From contig JAHEBQ010000035.1 of NCBI GenBank assembly GCA_024642205.1, forward strand, positions 1 through 63,958: a stretch of DNA of 63,958 bases, in the 5' to 3' direction. Source of the stretch: Planctomycetaceae bacterium. Lineage in GTDB: Bacteria; Planctomycetota; Planctomycetia; Pirellulales; Pirellulaceae. This document shows positions 37,549 to 45,893 of this stretch, piece after piece. The position numbers and the translations under genes were made by a program. Below the pieces are notes generated by a model, which had not been told where the DNA came from, did no database searches, and saw only the letters and a program-made list of their open reading frames with translations. The first letter of the stretch is position 1; every line of letters starts with the position of its first letter.

Positions 37549-39945
37549 ATGAAATATTTGAAAAACCAGCCTGAAACCTATCGCGAGCAAGGACGGAGGT
37601 CCCCTGGACGCTGGTGGGCCGTTGCGCTGTTTTGGATCCTGTTGTTCGCGTCGCCTTGCCCTTCGACGTATTCCCAGTGGATTGAGAAAGCGGATTTGAA
37701 GGGTCCCTATGTCGACAGCGAGCCATTCGATCTGATTTTTCTCAATCAATCTGGTGAAGACGCAATTCTAAAAATCAAGCCACTGGAGGGGGCCCTTCCT
37801 TCGACTCCGTTACCGGAACGTGGCCAGCTGGTTTTCGAATTCTTTTCCGGTGAAGACGAGAGGTTCGAAGTTCCGTATTCAAGCATCGAAAAAATTCAGA
37901 CGTTCAATGAACTCCTGGTCGATGAGGCCGATCAGTGGATCGTCGAAAAGGAATATGCCAAGGCGTTTCGAAACCTCTTTCATGTCTACAACCGTGGTGG
38001 AAAAGACGATCCGAAGATGGTGGCATCAATGATGAGCTGCCTGTTTCTTGATGGCAAAGAGAACTTCGAAAGCGGTGAGTTTGAGTTGGCGTTGTCGATT
38101 TTTGAAGATATCTATGAAAAGGATCCAAGTTTCCAGGTGCCCGGGATTCCGCAGCCGCTTGTCGACATCGTCATGGCTTGTCACAACGGTATGATCAAGA
38201 AGAGATTCGACAATGAAGACTATGTCGGCGTTCGAAAGCAGCTAGGCGCGGTCATCGAGAAATATGGACCTACCGCCGACCGTCTTAATCAGGAATGGAC
38301 GACAAGCTTTCTCAAACGCAGTAACGAATTACTGGAGCAGGCCAGGATATTTGCGGCGGAAGGGAAAGGGCGTGAGGCTCATTTGGCGGCCAAACAATCC
38401 GATCAGATGTTCCCCGATCGACCGGAAGTTCTGGAACTGCAGGGCCAGCTGCTGCTGCAATTTCCCTTGATCGTTGTCGGCGTCAGCCAGAAGGCCGCCG
38501 ACGCCGATCCGAACCGAATTGAGAATTGGGCTTCTCGCCGCGTGGGTCGTCTGACCCAGCGAACAATCATCGAGAATACCGGTTTGACCGATGAAGGCGG
38601 CAAGTTTGAATTCTTGAACGGCACGATTTTTCCTGCCGATGACGTCGGATTGAAGTACGTCATGGAACTTAACGATCAACCGCCCGGTTTTGCTATTCCG
38701 CCTCTCACCGCGTTTCAACTTTCGATGCGGCTGACTTCGTTTGCCGACGCAAGATCACCCAACTACAAGGTCGCCTGGGCCAAGATCCTGGACGCGGTTG
38801 AAATCGAGGACGAAAATCGCGTTTCCTTCACGCTTCGAACACCTTTCGTTCGTCCCGAGGCCTTGTTGAAACTTCCCTATTCCGATCCCGATGAAAACGG
38901 CCAACCCGATCAAAACGGCTTCTACGTGTTGATGGCTGAAGACAACGATATCAAAACATTTGAACTCAATCCACGGTACCCTCGCATCGTCGATCGGCAG
39001 CATCCCGTGATTGTGGAACAGGTGTTTTCGTCCGCTTCCAAGGCGGTGGATCAACTGATCGCCGGTAACATCGACGTGATTGACCGGGCACCGATTGCGG
39101 ATCTCGAACGCCTCAAGTCCGCCGAAGGTGTCAAGGTTCGGGCTTACATTCTGCCGACCGTGCACATGCTTGTCCCCAAAATCCGCGGGGAACTGAACCA
39201 TGATCCCAATTTTCGAAATGGATTGTCACACGCGATCGATCGACGAATGCTGGTCAATGATGTGATCTGTGACGGTACACCGGTCAATGGTTGTGACGAG
39301 ATCAGTGGGCCGTTTCCAATTGGCACCGAAGAAAACGACCAGATCGCCTATGCATATGACCTGAAAGTCCGTCCGTTGGCTTTTAATTCTCAGATGGGCA
39401 TGGTCATGGTTAACCTCGCCCTTCGCGCTCAGCCGCCCGTCCGGCCGGATCCGATTCCGAGTCCGCTGCTGGTGATTGCTCATCCCGATAGCAGTCTGGC
39501 CGCCAATGCTTCGGCAGCGATTGCCCGAATGTGGTCCGAAATTGGAGTCGAAACCACAACCCGCGAATTGAAACCTGGCGAGTCGGTTCCCCAGGATCAA
39601 CAATGGGATTTCCTGTACCTGGAAGTCACCATGGAAGAGCCACTTGTGGACGCCGCTGCCATCGTCGGGTCCGGCGGCATCGCCAACGACGTCAGTGCAC
39701 CCATCGAGCAAACCCTGCGAAACTTGAGTTACGCACAAAGCTGGCAATCGGCATGTGCCGATTTGCGGCGTCTGCATCGACAAACGGCCATCGATTTGTC
39801 CGTCATTCCGCTATGGCAAGTCAAAGAGCATTTCGCTTATCGAAACACGGTGCGCGAGATCGGGCGTGACTTGATTCACCTTTACCAAAACGTCGACCGT
39901 TGGAAAATTGATTTAACGGCTGAAGAAGAGCAACAGGAAAAATGA
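37549..39945 (+). CDS. TPR plus oligopeptide-type substrate-binding protein (SBP_bac_5)
   Basis: ATG 37549 is preferred to 37423 because it gives a signal peptide (WWAVALFWILLFASPCPSTYSQ). The 798-residue product has an N-terminal region with TPR-like helices (about 90-300: YAKAFRNLFHVYNRG, ELALSIFEDIYEKDP) and a C-terminal domain like the family 5 extracellular binding proteins that capture oligopeptides (NGTIFPADDVGLKYVMEL, AGNIDVIDRAPIADLERLK, HDPNFRNGLSHAIDRRMLVNDVI). There is no permease or ATPase nearby, so it is not a normal ABC receptor. It overlaps the following gene by 4 bp. A sensing or ligand-delivery role for the TolQ-type machine is inferred. Confidence 0.85.
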   Translation: MKYLKNQPETYREQGRRSPGRWWAVALFWILLFASPCPSTYSQWIEKADLKGPYVDSEPFDLIFLNQSGEDAILKIKPLEGALPSTPLPERGQLVFEFFSGEDERFEVPYSSIEKIQTFNELLVDEADQWIVEKEYAKAFRNLFHVYNRGGKDDPKMVASMMSCLFLDGKENFESGEFELALSIFEDIYEKDPSFQVPGIPQPLVDIVMACHNGMIKKRFDNEDYVGVRKQLGAVIEKYGPTADRLNQEWTTSFLKRSNELLEQARIFAAEGKGREAHLAAKQSDQMFPDRPEVLELQGQLLLQFPLIVVGVSQKAADADPNRIENWASRRVGRLTQRTIIENTGLTDEGGKFEFLNGTIFPADDVGLKYVMELNDQPPGFAIPPLTAFQLSMRLTSFADARSPNYKVAWAKILDAVEIEDENRVSFTLRTPFVRPEALLKLPYSDPDENGQPDQNGFYVLMAEDNDIKTFELNPRYPRIVDRQHPVIVEQVFSSASKAVDQLIAGNIDVIDRAPIADLERLKSAEGVKVRAYILPTVHMLVPKIRGELNHDPNFRNGLSHAIDRRMLVNDVICDGTPVNGCDEISGPFPIGTEENDQIAYAYDLKVRPLAFNSQMGMVMVNLALRAQPPVRPDPIPSPLLVIAHPDSSLAANASAAIARMWSEIGVETTTRELKPGESVPQDQQWDFLYLEVTMEEPLVDAAAIVGSGGIANDVSAPIEQTLRNLSYAQSWQSACADLRRLHRQTAIDLSVIPLWQVKEHFAYRNTVREIGRDLIHLYQNVDRWKIDLTAEEEQQEK

Positions 39946-41597
39946 CCTTGTTCCATCAGCAGACTGACATTCGAGCTCGGCACCGTTTTCGATTTACCGA
40001 AATTGCCTGCACTGCGATGGTGCTTGCCCTGGCTGGTTCATGCTTCTCCGCGCCAGCCAAGCTGCCTGGCAGCCAGCAAACGGATGAAGCCGAATCGACA
40101 CAAGCGATCGTGGACGAGTTTGTACCGGATTTTGACGACCAGGACCTCGCCGGCAGCTCTGAGCGGGCATGGGAATTCCGGCCCTATCACGTGGCGGTAT
40201 GGTTCTGTCTTGACGGTTCACCCGGGCTCAATTCGGTCTACAGGAGCATGGCGACGGAAGTCACGCGTCGATCGGAATTGCTGGATCCCAGCGGCTGGGA
40301 CCTGGCAACCGGATTGGCGCCTTCGCGCTGGCGGAACCGCTTTTTGAATTACATCGAGACACCCGAAAAATGTGCCGGTTTGGAGGATCTGCCGGCACTG
40401 AAACCGTACGACAAACTCATGGTGGTATGCCTGAACGCAGAACTCGGGCAGACGATCGTTCGGGTGCGCGAGTTTGATATTCAGACTCAGCTTTGGGGAC
40501 CGTTGATCATTCGTGAAGTGATTCAAAAGCATCAGCTGGGACGCAACATAATGGATGCGATCAGCGTGGCATTCATGCCTTTGGCCAAGATCGAAGGGGT
40601 TCGGGAAATTGATGTTACCGACGAACAAGGCAATGTTCGTAAGAAAGATGAAGTTGTCATGCAAATTCGGGCGGTTCGGAGTTGTGTGAAGACCGTGATT
40701 GACGAAGAATTTCAATGGCAAGCCAGGCAGATCGAAGACTCACCCGTATTCATCAAGAACGACGATCGGTTTCTTCCCATCATTCGGATTACCGACCGCC
40801 AGGGTGACCTGGTTTCGTTGCAGCCGATCGAGTTTACTTTCTTGACTGTCAATTCACAGGAAGATGCCGACCTGAGGGCGTCGATCGAATCCAATCGCCG
40901 TGCACCCCTGTCCCAGCGAAAGAGCAAGAAATCTCAGAAGCTCGCGTTGGTGATCCGCCCTCCAGAAAGATCGACGCGTCTGTTTCTGGTTTCTGATGAC
41001 AAGGAAAAAACGCCAATGGAAGGCTTCGAAATCTGGTCTCGAGCCCCCGACGCACCGATCGAAGACAAGGTGTATCTCGGCAACACTGACTGGCAGGGCT
41101 CAATTGAAATACCGCCCAGTCCCGAAGGGCTGCGGTTGATCCTCGTCAAGCGGGGAGAACGAGGCCTGCGGAGACTCCCGATCATGCCCGGGCTGTATGA
41201 ATCCGTCGTCTCGACGTTGCCCAATGACGAAACGAGGCTGTACGCCGAAGGCGTGTTGCAGGGACTTCAGAATGAGATTCTCAGCATGGTCATTCAAAGG
41301 CGGGTTTTTGAGAACGAGACGTCGGCCGCGATCGAAAACAAAGATTCCGATGCAGCACTGGCGGGCTTCAATGAACTGAAATCGCTGTCCCTGGATGAAC
41401 TCAAGTCAAGGATGAATGACGAAGAAATTCGACTCAAGTCGCTAACCGCTGATGCACGGGAGTTGGATTATATCATGCGTCGGTTCGAGGCACTCCGAAA
41501 GATTCTCAACGACCAACAGCGATTGTCGAAAGAGTCCCAATTGCAGGAAGTCATTCAGCAAATTCGCCGATCAAAGCTGGCCGAACCGGCAAACTAG
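39942..41597 (+). CDS. Secreted hypothetical protein coupled to the SBP-like gene
   Basis: The ATG overlaps the SBP stop by 4 bp (ATGA), so the pair is translationally coupled. The 551-residue product has a signal peptide at about 15-40 ending FSAPA. It is mostly alpha/beta with no recognised domain; conserved-looking blocks are RPYHVAVWFCLDGSPGLN, LKPYDKLMVVCLNAELGQ and RRLPIMPGLYES, and the last 100 residues form a helical coiled coil (LKSLTADARELDYIMRRFEALRK). The protein ends the TolQ/ExbD block and probably works with the binding protein. Its function is unknown. Confidence 0.8.
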   Translation: MTLFHQQTDIRARHRFRFTEIACTAMVLALAGSCFSAPAKLPGSQQTDEAESTQAIVDEFVPDFDDQDLAGSSERAWEFRPYHVAVWFCLDGSPGLNSVYRSMATEVTRRSELLDPSGWDLATGLAPSRWRNRFLNYIETPEKCAGLEDLPALKPYDKLMVVCLNAELGQTIVRVREFDIQTQLWGPLIIREVIQKHQLGRNIMDAISVAFMPLAKIEGVREIDVTDEQGNVRKKDEVVMQIRAVRSCVKTVIDEEFQWQARQIEDSPVFIKNDDRFLPIIRITDRQGDLVSLQPIEFTFLTVNSQEDADLRASIESNRRAPLSQRKSKKSQKLALVIRPPERSTRLFLVSDDKEKTPMEGFEIWSRAPDAPIEDKVYLGNTDWQGSIEIPPSPEGLRLILVKRGERGLRRLPIMPGLYESVVSTLPNDETRLYAEGVLQGLQNEILSMVIQRRVFENETSAAIENKDSDAALAGFNELKSLSLDELKSRMNDEEIRLKSLTADARELDYIMRRFEALRKILNDQQRLSKESQLQEVIQQIRRSKLAEPAN

Positions 41598-41942
41598 TGG
41601 CAGGTGGTGTACGGGGGCTCAAGGAACAGATGTTTCCCGACCTTCACATTCCACCTCCACTCCATGATTTATGGCCTCGCGGCAAAAATCCCACGGCTGG
41701 ATTGGGATTGGACCATCGAATCCAGGAGGTTAATATTGACCCGGAATCGAGGAAATTGCCGGTTTGCTCTCCTCCCTGAAGTGACGTTTTGCCTTCCGCA
41801 TGCCGGCAGGCTTTCAGTCCTTCTAACCGTTAATACCGGTCAGGAACCAAGTTCGTTTTTGCGGTAAAAGTCGTGGCAGCAGCATGTCCGGAACCTATAT
41901 TTTTTCTCACGCAAGAAAATACCTGTTTTTGCTTCCAACGAA
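41598..41942. other. Intergenic stretch
   Basis: Short frames here lack ribosome sites and family resemblance. The block's transcript probably ends in this region, but no hairpin with a T-run is obvious. Confidence 0.35.
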
Positions 41943-42665
41943 ATGATTCGCAAAGCCACCATCCTGCTGAGCCTCTGCTGTGCGATTCTGTGCGCATTCA
42001 TTGGCTATTTGAGCTACAGCTCGATGAAGGAATCAGAAAGGGTGGATGGCGAAGCGGCCCCGATGACCTGTGAGGCAGTACTCAATTCTCCAATCTTGCA
42101 GAATGCTCGAATCAAATTGACCGAATTTGCGCCGGGGAAACACCTGGCCCATCTCGACAATGATGGGGATGACCAATGGGACAGTTTGTGCGTTCCCTTC
42201 TTTCCACCCAAGCATCAAAAAATTGGCTATGGTTACTGCGCTGTGCTGGTTTGCTTCAAAAATATTCCGACGCGAGAAAGACTCGAAACAGTCATGGAAA
42301 CGGGCGAGCTGGATATTAATTTCTGGCTGGGACGACAACACTTGGATCGTGCAATTCACTCGCAACTGGCCCAACAGTATACGAATATGGATATTGCTAA
42401 TTCACCGGTGCTGTACTACGGATTCGATGGACAAAATCCGCTGTTGGGCGAGTCAACGTTGTATCTCAGCGCGGGTGCCGGATCAGTCGCCCTTTGCGTT
42501 GCGTTACTGGCATTGATCTCCGGAATCTTCCTGCGAACCAAGCCGACCCGCGTTGATGTCGATTTGGAAGACCAACCGACCACGAATCGGGCCGGCCTTC
42601 CGGTTAACGAGCACCGCAGCGTACTAGATCAAGTGACACCGGCTCGGTCCGTTCCCGGCGAGTGA
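41943..42665 (+). CDS. Hypothetical membrane protein, two membrane segments
   Basis: The product is 240 residues. The first membrane helix is at 4-25 (ATILLSLCCAILCAFIGYL) and the second near 180-200 (AGAGSVALCVALLALISGIFL). The 150-residue loop between them holds four or five Cys and a conserved-looking core (NARIKLTEFAPGKHLAHLDNDGDDQWDSLCVPFFP, LDINFWLGRQHLDRAIH). The tail is short and cytoplasmic. It is likely a planctomycete-only family; no function is assigned. Its position between the TolQ block and the CBS gene gives no strong link. Confidence 0.75.
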   Translation: MIRKATILLSLCCAILCAFIGYLSYSSMKESERVDGEAAPMTCEAVLNSPILQNARIKLTEFAPGKHLAHLDNDGDDQWDSLCVPFFPPKHQKIGYGYCAVLVCFKNIPTRERLETVMETGELDINFWLGRQHLDRAIHSQLAQQYTNMDIANSPVLYYGFDGQNPLLGESTLYLSAGAGSVALCVALLALISGIFLRTKPTRVDVDLEDQPTTNRAGLPVNEHRSVLDQVTPARSVPGE

Positions 42666-43033
42666 ATTCTTGTCGGCGGATCGTTGTGACTCAAGCTTGT
42701 TCCTTGAATTCCCGTCCCGGCAGCGTGTCGTGGCTGTTGAGCAAACGCTGCCTCTAACCAGCAGTCGCCGAACGATTTCCCGCCGTCCAGTTGAACGATC
42801 GGTCGATGTTCGCCAATTCAATTTGCCAAAAATATCCGTGCGATTACGGAAAAAATTATTTGAGCCATGACCTCGAGAAAACGGGTTGAACCGCGAATAA
42901 AGATTGTGACAATATTCACAAGGTCCGGAACATCGCGTCGCATCGTACAAATCGTCCAGAAAAAAAGTTGGAAGACGAACCTGAACTGGCTAGATTGAAG
43001 AAGACCAATTGTCTTTTTAAGAGGATCCGATTG
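42666..43033. other. Intergenic stretch before the CBS gene
   Basis: No supportable ORF. The CBS gene's promoter is expected in the last 120 bp, which are AT-rich. No RNA gene or inverted repeat was seen. Confidence 0.35.
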
Positions 43034-43510
43034 ATGCCCAGATCAGGACAGGATTTTTCGGCCGCCGACATCATGACGTCTCGATTGGTGACGCTTGATC
43101 CCGAGATGGATGTGTTTCGGGCGATTGAGCTGCTATTGAAACATAAGATTTCCGGAGCCCCGGTCATCGACAGGGACCGGCGATTGCTCGGCATGTTTAC
43201 CGAGAAATCCTGTTTGGAAGTCATGGTGGCCGCAGCCTACGAAGGTCTACCGGCAAACGAAGTCGGTGCTTTTATGAGCGAACCGGCAGACACGGTGGTC
43301 GAAAGTACCGGGATGTTGAGTATGGCTCAGATTTTTCTCAACCAGCGGACGAGGCGACTTCCTGTTTTACGAGACGGTAAGTTGGTCGGACAGGTCTCCA
43401 GACGCGATTTGATCGGTGCCACAATGAAATTGGTTCAGCGTTCACCCGACCACAACAGAACTTTGCTGTACCTTTCTGCTCTGCGGGAAATGCAGGATTC
43501 CCCAATGTAG
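43034..43510 (+). CDS. CBS-domain protein
   Basis: ATG 43034 has AGAGG about 9 bases upstream; the longer frame lacks this. The 158-residue product is two CBS motifs back to back: AADIMTSRLVTLDPEMDVFRAI with GAPVIDRDRRLLGMFTEKSCLE, then FMSEPADTVVESTGMLSMAQIF with RRLPVLRDGKLVGQVSRRDLI. A Bateman module of this kind binds adenine nucleotides; here it stands alone, with no effector domain. It could act as a small energy or nucleotide sensor for the following lipid-transport genes, but this link is only positional. Confidence 0.9.
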   Translation: MPRSGQDFSAADIMTSRLVTLDPEMDVFRAIELLLKHKISGAPVIDRDRRLLGMFTEKSCLEVMVAAAYEGLPANEVGAFMSEPADTVVESTGMLSMAQIFLNQRTRRLPVLRDGKLVGQVSRRDLIGATMKLVQRSPDHNRTLLYLSALREMQDSPM

Positions 43511-43705
43511 CCGTTGGGCTCGACGCGGCTCCGGAGGCGTCCAAACCAAAAATGGTTCGAGTTTCGCCGGGTATTCGGTTGTGTCCATCCGGGATCGGTT
43601 CTGGATGGACTCCAAAATTGGCTCGCCCGCTTGGACGTTTATCAGACGCAAGGAATTCGCTAGAATCCAGAGGATGTATCCGGTTTCGTCGTTCATGGGG
43701 AAAAC

Positions 43706-44302
43706 TTGAGCTACCTAAGAGCTTGTCATTGTTGTGGATTGATCCATCAAGTTCCGAACGTCAACGATAACCAGCGGGCCTCGTGCACCCGATGTGGATC
43801 GACGTTTGCGCGAAAGGGTCGCCTCGCCCAGTCCGCCAGCCGAACGGCCGCAGCAGCACTCGGGGCGTTCGTTCTGTTTTGGCCAGCGATACTGTTGCCG
43901 ATTCTGGAAATTGAACAGCTCGGGTTGAAAAGCAAATCCAGCCTCCTGACCGGCACGTTGGACCTCTTTTACCATCGGAACTATTTTGTCGGTACCGTGG
44001 TTTTTCTCTTTTCAATTATCTTGCCCCTGACAAAAATTGTTTTACTGCTCGAACTGAGCCTGCTGGAAATGCTCCATCGAAGACACAAGGCATTCACGCT
44101 TCGATTGATGGAACACCTGGGCAAATGGAGCATGATGGACGTGATGCTTCTGGCGTTCCTGGTCATGTTGGTCAAACTGGGCGACATGGTCGAGTTCCAT
44201 TTTGGTCCGGCGATTATTGCTTTCGTCTTCTGCGTCGCGATGAGCATGATCGCCTCGATGAGTTTTGATTCACACGCCATTTGGGAAGAATCCAGTGAGT
44301 GA
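43706..44302 (+). CDS. PqiA-like protein, single module
   Basis: TTG 43706 is the best start, with a GGGG run just upstream. The 198-residue product starts with a double CxxC pair (CHCCG, CTRCG at about 8-35) and has about four membrane helices (ALGAFVLFWPAILLPILEI, YFVGTVVFLFSIILPLTKIVLLL, MDVMLLAFLVMLVKL). E. coli PqiA/YebS is about twice as long with two such modules; only one is present here. PqiA proteins supply lipids to MCE tunnels across the envelope. It overlaps the MCE gene by 8 bp, so they are translationally coupled. Confidence 0.88.
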   Translation: MSYLRACHCCGLIHQVPNVNDNQRASCTRCGSTFARKGRLAQSASRTAAAALGAFVLFWPAILLPILEIEQLGLKSKSSLLTGTLDLFYHRNYFVGTVVFLFSIILPLTKIVLLLELSLLEMLHRRHKAFTLRLMEHLGKWSMMDVMLLAFLVMLVKLGDMVEFHFGPAIIAFVFCVAMSMIASMSFDSHAIWEESSE

Positions 44303-45815
44303 TCCCGACGCGAAACCACAGCCCATTGATGATCCCGCATCGAATCCCCCTCCCGTTACCGAAATTCCGATCGCGGCCGTGGGGCCCTCGCGCAGTTCGC
44401 TCGCGGATCTGGTACGCGGATCTTACATGTGGCTGGTTGCGATCTTATGTTTGGTCGTGGCGATTGGCGTAACCTGGTGGTCGATGCCTGAGCAGGGGAT
44501 TAAGATCAGGATTCACTTTCCTGACGGGCACGGATTGGCTGTCGAAGACGCTGTTCGTTTCCGTGGTATCGACGTAGGATGGGTCGAGAAAGTCGAACTC
44601 AATCGTGCACTCTCGGGCGTTGATGTGCTTGTGAACCTTTCGACGTTTGCCGAACCACTGGCGCGCGAAGGAACGCGTTTCTGGATTGTCCGTCCACAAT
44701 TGGGATTTGGCGGCATCTCCGGATTGGAAACGGCCGTTGGGAACAAGTACATTGGCCTGATTCCCGGCGACACGGAAGGGGAATGGCAGTCGAGTTTTGA
44801 CGGACTGGCCACTGCGCCGCCCGATGCGCTTGAGAACCAGGGAATCGAGATCCTGTTGAGGGGCGACCGCCGAAGCAGCATTACCGCCGGATCTCCGGTG
44901 ACCTACCGTGGCGTGGATATCGGTCGCGTATTGTCGGTCGAACTGTCGCCGGACGGTTTGAAAGTCGACGTACGAATCCGGATTCTTGATCGGTTTTCCA
45001 AGCTCGTGACGAGTGAGTCGAAATTCTGGGCCAGCGGTGGAATTGCCGCTGAGTTTTCACCGCTGGGAGGCGGACTGACATTTGAGATGGAGTCGATTGA
45101 AACACTGGTTCAGGGCGGGGTGTCCGTGTTGACCGTAGCCAACGGCGGTCGCCCAATCAAGCCAGGCGACGATTTCATATTGTTCGATTCACCGGAAGAC
45201 GGCTGGTATGAACAGGCGGGCCAGGTCCAGGCAACGGATGTTCAGAGACGAGGTGCGATTCCCCTGGAGGTTGCGTGGGACCAAAAAGGGTTTCTCGGGC
45301 GGGTCTCCAGAAAGTCCGTCGGGTTTATCGGGACCCATATTCGAACGGGGACCGGGGAATATGCGATGATTCCATCGGACCTGCTCGAACTCCCCGAAAA
45401 AGGCATCGCCGGCAGCCTGCAAATCGGATTGGCCAACCGCGCGGAAATGAGTACCGCCGTGGGTCCGGGAGTACTCAGGGAATCTGAAATTGCGCAACTC
45501 CCCCTGCCCGTCGCCAGCGGATTTTCCTATCCGTCGCCAATCAACACGAATGACATGCGTGTGCCGCAGTCACCGGAGTCCTGTCTTGCCATTCGCGCCA
45601 ACGGAGACTTCGACGACCTCAGGTACTTATCACTTTCGATTGACGCTAACGACATTGGAGACAACTGGGTGATCAGCAACTTCAACGGAGACCGTTCGGT
45701 CTGGCATGGAGCCCCTGTTTTGGCGGAAGCTGATGGGAAACTGATTGGAATCCTGCTGGTCGTTGAAACGGAAGCTCGCGTTTCGACGTTGACGCAGGCG
45801 AATATCCCTCAATAG
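44295..45815 (+). CDS. MCE-domain (PqiB-like) protein with divergent C-terminal region
   Basis: GTG 44295 is preferred to TTG 44265 because it overlaps the pqiA-like stop by 8 bp and gives a sensible start. The 506-residue product has one membrane helix at about 35-58 (SYMWLVAILCLVVAIGVTWWSM) and two clear MCE domains: IKIRIHFPDGHGLAVEDAVRFRGIDVGWVEK and GIEILLRGDRRSSITAGSPVTYRGVDIGRV. PqiB of E. coli has three, so the third is lost or divergent. Residues 300-506 resemble a degenerate trypsin-like fold (HGAPVLAEADGKLIGILLV). It should form a lipid tunnel with the PqiA-like protein; no PqiC is seen. Confidence 0.87.
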   Translation: MSDPDAKPQPIDDPASNPPPVTEIPIAAVGPSRSSLADLVRGSYMWLVAILCLVVAIGVTWWSMPEQGIKIRIHFPDGHGLAVEDAVRFRGIDVGWVEKVELNRALSGVDVLVNLSTFAEPLAREGTRFWIVRPQLGFGGISGLETAVGNKYIGLIPGDTEGEWQSSFDGLATAPPDALENQGIEILLRGDRRSSITAGSPVTYRGVDIGRVLSVELSPDGLKVDVRIRILDRFSKLVTSESKFWASGGIAAEFSPLGGGLTFEMESIETLVQGGVSVLTVANGGRPIKPGDDFILFDSPEDGWYEQAGQVQATDVQRRGAIPLEVAWDQKGFLGRVSRKSVGFIGTHIRTGTGEYAMIPSDLLELPEKGIAGSLQIGLANRAEMSTAVGPGVLRESEIAQLPLPVASGFSYPSPINTNDMRVPQSPESCLAIRANGDFDDLRYLSLSIDANDIGDNWVISNFNGDRSVWHGAPVLAEADGKLIGILLVVETEARVSTLTQANIPQ

Positions 45816-45852
45816 CGAAACCTGGACCAAGGCAGCCAGTCGCCAACGGCGA

Positions 45853-45868
45853 GCCTGTCCGGACGGGC
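45853..45868. terminator. Possible hairpin between convergent genes
   Basis: GCCTGT and ACGGGC pair (one G-T wobble) around a CCGG loop, between the convergent MCE and ATPase genes. There is no T-run, so a role in stopping either transcript is uncertain. Confidence 0.25.
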
Positions 45869-45893
45869 ATCATTGAACCCAAGGAACGTCGAG

